Positions 6,282 through 12,122 of a DNA stretch of 15,487 nucleotides are shown piece after piece; positions within the stretch are counted from its first letter, which is position 1, and every line of letters starts with the position of its first letter. Location of the stretch: positions 300,770-316,256 of the forward strand of contig MU631379.1 in NCBI GenBank assembly GCA_026770615.1. Direction: 5' to 3'. A model generated the notes under the pieces. It saw nothing but the letters and a program-made list of their open reading frames with translations. It was not told the DNA's origin and made no database searches. The translations under genes were made by a program, and so were the position numbers. The DNA comes from Pavlovales sp. CCMP2436. Taxonomy: Eukaryota; Haptophyta; Pavlovophyceae; Pavlovales.

Positions 6282-9200
6282 TCACGCCTCCGCCTCCTCG
6301 TCCGCCTGCTGCTGCTGCTGCTGCTGCTGCATTAGGTTGAAGTTGCCGAGGCCCAGGCTCTGCAAGAACGCATTGTTGCTCGCGATGGTCGCCTGCCGAC
6401 CGACCTCGTAGTTCGCGTGCGGGTTGATCGGGTCCTCCTCCTCCTGCTCCTCCCCCTCCACTCTGGGGGGCCTCGGGGCCTCCTCCTCCGCGATGAAGGT
6501 CCCGGTGATCACATTCACCACGTGCGCATTGCGCGAGATCGGCGTCAGCGGCGGCTGGTGGTAAAGCTCGAGGCCCCTGCTCCGGGTGCCCAGCCGGTCC
6601 GATGCCAGGCCGCCGATCGAGGAGGGGAGGCGCGGCTGCCCGAGCGTCGCGCGCCCGTGCGAGATGGTCGCGGGCGTCTTCGCCGCCTCCGCTCGCCGCG
6701 CCGCGTTCATGAAGCCGATCGCCTGCTTCTTGACGTACGCCTCCGCCACGTAGTTCTGCGCGTCCTCCGCGATGAGCTTCACGTCGAGGTACGGCCGCTC
6801 CCACGGCTGCACGAAGTCGTAGCCGGACTGGTCGCGCATGTAGTACGGGCCGGGCGTCCCGGGCGTCGGCTGGTAGAGCGCGCCCGACCAGCAGCCCAAA
6901 AAGTACGCGATGAACGCGCGCTGGTCGAGGGCGATCTTGCTCACGTGCTTGATGTCGAGCAGCATGTGGAAGTGGAAGAGCCTCGCCACCGGGCCCACCT
7001 CGATGCCCACCTGGCTGTTCGCCGAGAGCATGACGTCGTCGAACAGGTCGCTCGCGTACTCGTCACCGAGGAAGAGCGACCCGGGCACCGCCTTCTCGTA
7101 CGGGTGCGCGTCCGTGCCCTCGTGCAGGTCCGCCAGCGTGTAGGCACGCCCCTGCTTATCGTTCCAGAAGTTCTTGACCTTGCCGGCCGGGTCCGCATCG
7201 AGCGCGAGCGACGCGAGGTTCTCGGGCTTGGTGAACGTCGCGAGCCGGTTCATGTAGTGGCCCACGCCCGTCGTGGACGCGCCCGCCTTGTTGGGCGCCC
7301 AGGTCTGCCAGCCCTTGTTGACCTTGCTCCAGATCAGCCCGAAGCGCAGCACACGCCGGAGGTGCTCGCGGCCGACGTCGCTCAGCAGCGCGGTGCACGC
7401 GCCCGCCATCTGCTTTATCACGTGCGCGTTGTGCGGCTCGTCCCACGTGGCGCGCCGGTGCAGCACGAACGTGATCAGGAACTTGCTCTGCTGCACGCTG
7501 CGCCCCTGCATCTTGGTCAGCTCCTTGCGGGCGGCCGAGATCTGGAAGCCCGGGTGCCATGCGGTCTTCACGTGCCGCACGACGCGCAGGAACTCGTAGC
7601 CGGGGTCCTCGTCGATGTCCAGCTGCGCCGTCTCCGGGTGCTCGAGGTGCTCGGCGCGCTGGTGGTGCGTCGCCGCCAGCTGCTCGAGCGCGGCGGCCAG
7701 CTCGAAGGAGAGCGGGCCGGTGCTCTTGCCGTCGAGCAGGGCGATCGCCTGCTTGACGATCGAGCGGTGCTTTGCGAGCGCCACCGCCTTCGAGGCCACC
7801 GGGTTGATCAGCCCGGAGCGCAAGTCGCCGACCGTGACCTCGATCGTGATCTTGGGGCGCGGTGCGTTCGGCGCGCGCGACGGCAAGCGCACGAGCGCGA
7901 GGAACTGCTCGTTGTCGATGCGGCCCTCGCGCAGGAGCGTGCGCGGGTCGTAAGGCACGAGCTCCTCGTCGAACGAGGCGGCACGCGGCCCAGTCGCGCG
8001 CCCCACGCCGCGCATCGCGTTGCTCCGCCGGCGCGCATTCCCGTCGGGGCCGATCGACACCTGGAAGGCCGCCTCCTCCTCGTCCAACTGCTCAGAGGTC
8101 CAGCCGAGCTCGCGCATGATGCGCCCGCCCATCCTGGCGCGGGCGGCGCGCGTCCGCTCCGCCTCAAACGTGCGCTTCCGGGCGGGCACACGCTCCGAGG
8201 GGGGGAGGCCATGGATCGTCGTCGCGGTGTACTCGTCCAGCAGCTGGAACTCCTTCTTGCGCAGCGTCAGGCCGCACTCGAAGCACAGGTTGCTGTTGGC
8301 GCGCGGGTGGTTGAAGCGGTAGAGGCGCACCTTGGGCGCTGCCCCGGGCCCGCGACTGCCGGCGCCGAAGCTCACGGCGGACTCCAGCTGGGCCGAGTGC
8401 GGGTTGGGGTAGCGCACGACCACCACGAGCTTGCGCGGCGCCTGCTCGTCCTGGTCCTCAAAGTCGTCCTCGCCCGCCTCCCGCTGCGCCTCCTCCTCGA
8501 GGTCCCTGGCCTTCCCGCGCGCCACCACGAAGACCGAGCCCGCCTCCCACTCGCCGTCGCCGTCGCCCAGCTTCTTGATATCAACCTTCGTCCCGAAAGG
8601 GGGCAGCGCCTCGTTGCCCACGAAGCGCGTCAGCTTCTCGAACTGCGCGTCCACCTTGTCCGGCTCCCACTCCAGCTTGTGCTCCTTCAGCTCGGTCTGC
8701 GCCGCCCGCCCGTCCGGCGCGCGCTGGTTCTGCGTAAACTCCTGCGCGGCCAGCAGCATCTCGTCGAGCCGCGTGGTGCAGCGCGAGTCGACGATGTGGA
8801 AGTGCGTCGGCTCCCAGAAGAGCCGCTGGCAGCGCAGGCACCCGGCGCTGAACCCCTCGCCCTCGCGCAACACGGCCTGGTAGCGCTGGTAGGGCAGCGA
8901 CCGGCGGTGCATCTCCGATTGCACGTACGCGGAGCGCATCGGCGCCGTGGCCGTGGGCTGCACCGGGTTCGCGATCGCCGCCCACGTGCCCGCCTGCGTG
9001 AGGTACTTGACCGACGCCTCGAACCCCGCCGGCCAGGACGCCTTGGCGCCGTAGGTGGAGCTGGCGGCGCCGCTGCGCGAGTTACGGGCGCTCTGCTCGC
9101 GCATCCACAGCTCCGGCTGCTTCTTCTCGTTCACGATGTAGGCGAGCACCGCCGCGCGCTTCTGTTCGTCCGCGTTCAGCCGGCGGTCGGGCTTCCGCTT

Positions 9201-9683
9201 GCCATACGAAGGCGGCGTCGAGGCCGTCGGGTCGTGCGTGGCCGTCTCGAACATGTCCTTGTGCGTCACGACCGGGCCGACCGCCTCGATCCGCGTGGCC
9301 GCCAGCACCTGCTTGAGGTTGCGCGACCCGGCCGGGGCGTAACTCGTCGCGACCAAGGGCGCATCCACCCCCAGGAACCAGGCGATCAGCGCGCACTGCC
9401 ACTTGACGGCGTAGTTCAGCCGCCCGGGCAGCGTGCCGATGAAGGCCGCGCCCTGTGTGTGTTGCCGCATGGCGCTCCGGGCGAGCGCCTCGAGGTTCGC
9501 GGTGGGCATGTTGTAATACTCCACTATGGCCGCTTGCGAGGCGGGCCCGTCGGCGGCCAGCGCCTGCCTCTGCGCGTCGCCGTTCGGCTGCTTCTCGGCG
9601 ATCATCTTCGCGAACCACGCGCGCGGCGGCTGGTTCTTGAGCACGGTCTGCGCCTTGGGCGGCTGGTTTTTCTTGGGCGGCAT
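6282..9683 (-). CDS. Large unrecognised protein, 1133 residues, main gene of the virus-like block
   Basis: The ATG at 9683 is chosen over a TTG at 9692 because the promoter octamer ends 20 bases before it. The protein starts MPPKKNQPPK. It has CLRC at residues 282-285 with Cys302 after it, and NLCFECG with Cys467 and Cys470. These two Cys pairs could share a split zinc site. Acidic stretches lie near 400-415 and 1076-1084. An eight-Gln run sits near 1119-1126, just before an acidic C-terminus. I cannot place it in a family. One region is worth testing as an HUH endonuclease: KFLITF (734-739), LFHFHMLLD (902-910) and NYVAEAYVKK (977-986) resemble motifs 1, 2 and 3. However, the 165-residue gap between the first two is unusually long. 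A structural virion protein is the main alternative. Its ORF is intact with no break. Confidence 0.85.
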   Translation of the reverse strand: MPPKKNQPPKAQTVLKNQPPRAWFAKMIAEKQPNGDAQRQALAADGPASQAAIVEYYNMPTANLEALARSAMRQHTQGAAFIGTLPGRLNYAVKWQCALIAWFLGVDAPLVATSYAPAGSRNLKQVLAATRIEAVGPVVTHKDMFETATHDPTASTPPSYGKRKPDRRLNADEQKRAAVLAYIVNEKKQPELWMREQSARNSRSGAASSTYGAKASWPAGFEASVKYLTQAGTWAAIANPVQPTATAPMRSAYVQSEMHRRSLPYQRYQAVLREGEGFSAGCLRCQRLFWEPTHFHIVDSRCTTRLDEMLLAAQEFTQNQRAPDGRAAQTELKEHKLEWEPDKVDAQFEKLTRFVGNEALPPFGTKVDIKKLGDGDGEWEAGSVFVVARGKARDLEEEAQREAGEDDFEDQDEQAPRKLVVVVRYPNPHSAQLESAVSFGAGSRGPGAAPKVRLYRFNHPRANSNLCFECGLTLRKKEFQLLDEYTATTIHGLPPSERVPARKRTFEAERTRAARARMGGRIMRELGWTSEQLDEEEAAFQVSIGPDGNARRRSNAMRGVGRATGPRAASFDEELVPYDPRTLLREGRIDNEQFLALVRLPSRAPNAPRPKITIEVTVGDLRSGLINPVASKAVALAKHRSIVKQAIALLDGKSTGPLSFELAAALEQLAATHHQRAEHLEHPETAQLDIDEDPGYEFLRVVRHVKTAWHPGFQISAARKELTKMQGRSVQQSKFLITFVLHRRATWDEPHNAHVIKQMAGACTALLSDVGREHLRRVLRFGLIWSKVNKGWQTWAPNKAGASTTGVGHYMNRLATFTKPENLASLALDADPAGKVKNFWNDKQGRAYTLADLHEGTDAHPYEKAVPGSLFLGDEYASDLFDDVMLSANSQVGIEVGPVARLFHFHMLLDIKHVSKIALDQRAFIAYFLGCWSGALYQPTPGTPGPYYMRDQSGYDFVQPWERPYLDVKLIAEDAQNYVAEAYVKKQAIGFMNAARRAEAAKTPATISHGRATLGQPRLPSSIGGLASDRLGTRSRGLELYHQPPLTPISRNAHVVNVITGTFIAEEEAPRPPRVEGEEQEEEDPINPHANYEVGRQATIASNNAFLQSLGLGNFNLMQQQQQQQQADEEAEA
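6308..6331. repeat. CTG/CAG trinucleotide repeat, eight units
   Basis: Eight perfect CTG units on the top strand encode the poly-Gln run near the C-terminus of the 1133-residue protein. Confidence 0.9.
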
Positions 9684-9702
9684 TGCTCTCAACTACTGGG
9701 CC

Positions 9703-9710
9703 CGAATTTT
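9703..9710 (-). promoter_or_regulatory. Promoter octamer for the 1133-residue gene, probably shared with the divergent gene
   Basis: On the minus strand this is AAAATTCG, the best form of the signal, with its G 20 bases before the ATG at 9683. Read on the plus strand, 9705-9712 is AATTTTCT, one base off the pattern, 16 bases before the divergent ATG at 9728. One AT-rich core may therefore drive both genes. Confidence 0.6.
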
Positions 9711-9727
9711 CTGGAGCACCTCTCAGG

Positions 9728-10211
9728 ATGTCGATCGTCGAGCCGCCCGTCGTTTCCTTCGTGACGCACGCCTTCGTCCCGGACGTACGCCTCTAACTTG
9801 TCTTCTTTTTTTTAAAGTAATTGCTTATGCTCATCGTCTCATGCGCTCAAATCTGCAAATCTGCATGAGGAGGAGGTGCTCGACCTGGTGCCACCGCCAG
9901 TCACGCGCGTCGTGGTCAAGCGCAGGCTGCCCAAAGCCGCCAAGGTCGACTTCGCCATCCCACCCCCGCCGCCCCCGCTCGAGCTGCTCGTCCCACCCCC
10001 TCCCCCGCTGCTGGAGGAGGACGCCTATGCCTTCGAGGAGGCCGTCGAGCGCGTTGGCGTCGAGCATGTAGGCGCCGAGTGCGTCGTCGTCGAGCCGGGC
10101 GATGCCGGCCTCATCTGCGCGGTCGCACTGGGAGTCGCGCTCGTGGCCGTACTCGTCCTGCTCTGCCGCAACCACCTGCGCCCCACCCACGTCTTCTGTG
10201 AGGCCCTCTGA
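9728..10211 (+). CDS. Proline-rich single-pass membrane protein, split by a possible 85-base intron
   Basis: The main frame ends with TGA at 10209-10211 and is open back to 9816, but it contains no ATG. The nearest upstream ATG, at 9728, opens MSIVEPPVVSFVTHAFVPD in another frame that stops at 9794-9796. A GT at 9785 (GTACGC) and an AG ending at 9869 would remove 85 bases in phase 0. They would join ...FVPD to EEVLDLVPPPV without a frame break, giving about 133 residues. The protein then has a basic VKRRLPKAAK patch, proline runs, an acidic stretch, one membrane helix (LICAVALGVALVAVLVLL) and a short tail. Alternatives are a GTG start at 9876, a frameshift, or two ORFs. It starts 44 bases from the divergent large gene. 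Its 3' end faces the 60-residue gene. Confidence 0.5.
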
Positions 10212-10212
10212 T

Positions 10213-10266
10213 CCGCTCTAGTCGCTCTAGTTGCTAATCCACTCTAGTCCGCTCTAGTCCGCTCTT
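10213..10266 (+). repeat. Imperfect tandem repeat with CTCTAG cores between converging genes
   Basis: CTCTAG occurs at 10216, 10225, 10242 and 10252, with a fifth degenerate copy at 10262. The best unit is about 10 bases, close to TCCGCTCTAG. It fills the gap between two genes that end toward each other, so a role in transcript ending is possible. Confidence 0.6.
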
Positions 10267-10270
10267 GGGC

Positions 10271-10453
10271 TCACGGGGCCCAAGGCAGCACCGAGAAGCC
10301 AGGCGGCGGAGTCGGCGCCCACGGCTTCTCGACCGGCGCCGGCGGTGGGGGCTCCCTGAGCCGCTCGTGCGTAGTCCAGGCCAGATGGAGGAGGCCCAGC
10401 AAGAAGAGAGCGCTACCGACCTCCGTCACCACGCGCTCAATCGTGGCCAGCAT
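10271..10453 (-). CDS. Small single-pass membrane protein with proline-rich tail, 60 residues
   Basis: The frame stops at TGA 10271-10273. Two ATGs are possible, 10507 (78 residues) and 10453 (60 residues). I prefer 10453 because an AAAATTAT octamer ends 19 bases before it, at the usual spacing. The protein starts MLATIERVVTEVGS, has one hydrophobic helix (ALFLLGLLHLAW, about residues 15-26) and a Pro-rich C-terminus with PPPPAP and TPPPG. It overlaps the last 17 bases of the 92-residue gene upstream. I know no family. The size and build match the other small membrane proteins nearby, which suggests virion-membrane components. Confidence 0.6.
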   Translation of the reverse strand: MLATIERVVTEVGSALFLLGLLHLAWTTHERLREPPPPAPVEKPWAPTPPPGFSVLPWAP

Positions 10454-10715
10454 CCTCGTGCATGGCCTCAGATAATTTTGGCGCGGCGCGGTAGGCGTCG
10501 AAGGCATCGCGCTGCTCGAATGTAACGGACTCCGGATCGAAGCTGCTCGCGTTCTCCACGCCCGCCGGGCGCTTCTCCGTCTCGATGACGGCGGACGTGA
10601 TCAACGAGAGCGCCTCCACGTGCAACTGGGCGTCGCGCTCGAGCGCTTTCCATGCAGAGGGCTCGGTCAGATTGTACTTGCCGCGCAGACGCACCTCGAA
10701 CACGTGCTGTAGCAT
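10437..10715 (-). CDS. Hypothetical soluble protein, 92 residues
   Basis: ATG at 10715, stop TGA(-) at 10437-10439. The start is backed by a perfect AAAATTCG octamer ending 18 bases upstream. The protein is helical-looking and soluble: MLQHVFEVRLRGKYNLTEPS, then a long likely helix through residues 20-50, and an acidic C-terminus. There is no signal, membrane segment or known motif. Its 3' end overlaps the 60-residue gene by 17 bases, so the two may be co-expressed or independently promoted, since each has its own octamer. Confidence 0.6.
   Translation of the reverse strand: MLQHVFEVRLRGKYNLTEPSAWKALERDAQLHVEALSLITSAVIETEKRPAGVENASSFDPESVTFEQRDAFDAYRAAPKLSEAMHEDAGHD
10472..10479 (-). promoter_or_regulatory. 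Promoter octamer for the 60-residue gene
   Basis: Minus strand AAAATTAT, ending 19 bases before the ATG at 10453. The last two bases differ from the usual CG, making it a weaker match. It lies inside the coding region of the 92-residue gene. Confidence 0.4.
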
Positions 10716-10732
10716 ATCTCTGCCGAAGGCTC

Positions 10733-10740
10733 CGAATTTT
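10733..10740 (-). promoter_or_regulatory. Promoter octamer for the 92-residue gene
   Basis: Minus strand AAAATTCG, identical to the signal of the 1133-residue gene, with its G 18 bases before the ATG at 10715. Confidence 0.6.
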
Positions 10741-10790
10741 AATTTCTTTTCTCGTTTAAAGCCTTAAGCGCAGCCTGAGCCTGAGCGGAT

Positions 10791-10820
10791 TTGGTGAAGG
10801 TTGGTGAAGGTTGGTGAAGG
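10791..10820 (+). repeat. Three exact tandem copies of a 10-base unit
   Basis: TTGGTGAAGG is repeated three times without change, followed by a partial TTG. The last copy forms the left arm of the hairpin at 10815-10836. Confidence 0.9.
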
Positions 10821-10836
10821 TTGAAAACAACCTTCA
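10815..10836 (-). terminator. Perfect hairpin, 9-base-pair stem and AAAA loop (TTTT on the minus strand)
   Basis: TGAAGGTTG (10815-10823) pairs exactly with CAACCTTCA (10828-10836). On the minus strand it lies about 110 bases after the stop of the 173-residue gene and before the 92-residue gene. Several giant viruses end transcripts at hairpins between genes, so a transcript-ending role is plausible but inferred. Confidence 0.5.
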
Positions 10837-10947
10837 GCATTTGTTCGCGTACTGAGCGGCCTACTTCGGACCGCTCGTTTTGGTGAAAGATGAAGGATTT
10901 GATCAAAAAAAGTTTTCAGATTTTTTTTACCTGCGAGTCGGCGAGCC

Positions 10948-11469
10948 TTAAGCGGTGGTCACAGTGGAGGGCGTGTCCTCCAGAGTGACGGCCATCGCAA
11001 GGCCCACTGCCGATGCGACCGCTACAGTAGCGCACGAGCACCGCAGCAGGCTCACGTCCGAGAGCGCGCCCCAGCAGATGTAGGCCGCGCCGCACGTGAC
11101 TGCGATGCCGGCCACCGCAGAGAGTGCCTCCGTCACGGAGCCGGTGATGCCCGCGATCAGGTTGCCGGGGGCCTGTAGCATCGGCAGGTCGAATCCGGTA
11201 GTGCGGCTGATCGCCGAGCGCAACTCCCCGCCGCCGAAGAGCAGCAGGGCCCCACCGCCTGCCACCAGGCCGACCGCTGCGGTCTTGGCGCTGATGGCCG
11301 GGATCTTTACTGCATCGAAGGCGCTCGGCGGCGCGGTCTTGATGATGTCGGGCGCGGGCAGGGCCTTGAGGGCTCGATTGACTGGCTGCACGGCGGGCGT
11401 GGCGGCCGTGGCTGCCTTCACGACCGAGGGCGGCGGCATGGCCTTGGGCAGGAAGGAGAAGAGGCTCAT
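10948..11469 (-). CDS. Multi-pass membrane protein, 173 residues
   Basis: ATG at 11469, stop at 10948-10950. The start is supported by a GAATTTCG octamer ending 20 bases upstream. The first 60 residues are Pro/Ala-rich with spaced Lys (MSLFSFLPKAMPPPS). Three hydrophobic segments then follow: about 63-84 (VGLVAGGGALLLF), 103-137 (IAGITGSVTEALSAVAGIAV, broken by AAYICWGAL) and 146-163 (ATVAVASAVGLAMAV). The tail is short and polar. Cysteines cluster between the second and third segments (CGAAYIC, LLRCSC). I do not know a family. Size and topology would suit a virion membrane or membrane-remodelling protein. Confidence 0.65.
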   Translation of the reverse strand: MSLFSFLPKAMPPPSVVKAATAATPAVQPVNRALKALPAPDIIKTAPPSAFDAVKIPAISAKTAAVGLVAGGGALLLFGGGELRSAISRTTGFDLPMLQAPGNLIAGITGSVTEALSAVAGIAVTCGAAYICWGALSDVSLLRCSCATVAVASAVGLAMAVTLEDTPSTVTTA

Positions 11470-11488
11470 GTGACCTATGGGGACTGCC

Positions 11489-11496
11489 CGAAATTC
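11489..11496 (-). promoter_or_regulatory. Promoter octamer for the 173-residue gene
   Basis: Minus strand GAATTTCG with the G 20 bases before the ATG at 11469, one base off the WWWWTTCG pattern. Confidence 0.5.
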
Positions 11497-11545
11497 GCAC
11501 GCTTCTTTCTTTTGTTTTTTAAAAAGGCGAGGTAGCGGCCTTTAG

Positions 11546-11661
11546 GGGGGAACATCCCCCCGCCCCGATTCCAACATGCGTTTCCTTTTTTTGGATTTGC
11601 TTTTTTTGGTCCTCCTCTTTATAACAATTACTTTGAACAAGTAGAGGGGGGATGTTCCCCC
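11546..11661. repeat. Perfect 16-base inverted repeat (11546-11561 and 11646-11661)
   Basis: GGGGGAACATCCCCCC is matched exactly by its reverse complement at 11646-11661, with starts exactly 100 bases apart. Each arm is itself nearly self-complementary (G run, core, C run). It lies in the 285-base gap between the divergent 173- and 71-residue genes. It could be a regulatory or replication site, or the ends of a small insert. Confidence 0.75.
11576..11644 (+). CDS. Possible 22-residue hydrophobic microprotein inside the inverted repeat
   Basis: ATG at 11576, TAG at 11642-11644. The product MRFLFLDLLFLVLLFITITL plus two residues is almost entirely a membrane helix. It fits almost exactly between the two arms of the inverted repeat. 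It has no promoter octamer at the usual spacing, and T-rich DNA readily encodes Phe and Leu, so it may be chance. Confidence 0.2.
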   Translation: MRFLFLDLLFLVLLFITITLNK

Positions 11662-11729
11662 AACCATTCTCGCCGCTTTTTAAAATCTGAATTTGGGATT
11701 TATTATTATGAGTTCGAGGGCGCCGCTAT

Positions 11730-11737
11730 AATATTCG
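11730..11737 (+). promoter_or_regulatory. Promoter octamer for the 71-residue gene
   Basis: AATATTCG with the G 18 bases before the ATG at 11755, the same signal on the plus strand. Confidence 0.55.
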
Positions 11738-11754
11738 AGGCCGCCCTCTGTGCG

Positions 11755-11970
11755 ATGGACTTCCTCATTGCGTTCTCCGCGGGTGTGCTCGGCTACAAGT
11801 CGTACCTCGCCATGCAGAGGCACCCGGCCGACCGCCGCCTCACTGTGGACCACATCAAGCTGCGCAAGCCTGACGAACCCCTCACGCCGCTCCCCGATTG
11901 CAGCAGCACCGCCGATCCACTCATGCAGCTCGCCACACTCCACAGCGTGGAGAGCGCCATCGCGCACTGA
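11755..11970 (+). CDS. Small membrane-anchored protein, 71 residues
   Basis: ATG at 11755, stop TGA at 11968-11970. The N-terminus is a single hydrophobic segment (MDFLIAFSAGVLGYKSYLAM) followed by a soluble, mildly charged tail with RRLTVDHIKLRKPDEP and an uncharged end. It could be an anchored protein or have an uncleaved signal. No known motif. The start is supported by an octamer 18 bases upstream. It is divergent from the 173-residue gene and precedes the 337-residue gene on the same strand by 152 bases. Confidence 0.55.
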   Translation: MDFLIAFSAGVLGYKSYLAMQRHPADRRLTVDHIKLRKPDEPLTPLPDCSSTADPLMQLATLHSVESAIAH

Positions 11971-12006
11971 GCCAAATGCGTCATCACGCCTTGTCAGCAT
12001 TTTCGT

Positions 12007-12101
12007 TAGGGTTACGGGCGTCACGCCTTCTCTCGTATCTACGCCTTAAAAAAAAATAGGGGTACGGGCGTCATGCCTTCTCTCGTATCTGCGCCTTAAA
12101 A
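12007..12101 (+). repeat. 50-base tandem duplication upstream of the 337-residue gene
   Basis: TAGGGTTACGGGCGTCACGC begins copy 1 near 12007. Copy 2 near 12057 repeats it and continues through CCTTCTCTCGTATCT and CGCCTTAAAA, with three differences over about 45 bases and an exact 50-base shift. Only copy 2 runs into the promoter octamer; copy 1 ends in a run of A. Confidence 0.85.
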
Positions 12102-12105
12102 TCCG
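12098..12105 (+). promoter_or_regulatory. Promoter octamer for the 337-residue gene
   Basis: AAAATCCG with its G 18 bases before the ATG at 12123, one base off the usual form. It overlaps the end of the second 50-base tandem copy. Confidence 0.5.
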
Positions 12106-12122
12106 TTTTAACATTTAATCAT

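Noticed and set aside
6193..6282. A 29-codon ORF whose ATG overlaps the stop of the 1133-residue gene (TGATG)
   Set aside because: The overlap resembles a coupled start, but the product has no feature, and it overlaps the better supported 43-residue gene and its octamer.
6417..9764. A 1115-codon open frame on the plus strand, opposite the 1133-residue gene
   Set aside because: It is very rich in Arg, Leu, Val and Ala, as expected for the complement of a GC-rich gene. It lacks the promoter octamer and has no motif. The minus-strand gene has a normal composition, octamer and ATG.
10890..10988. A 32-codon plus-strand ORF starting MKDLIKKSFQIFF
   Set aside because: It is antisense to the 3' end of the 173-residue gene, has no octamer and is mostly from a T-rich run.
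11976..12059. A 27-codon ORF over the first 50-base tandem copy
   Set aside because: The second copy of the repeat does not keep the frame, so it is probably not coding.
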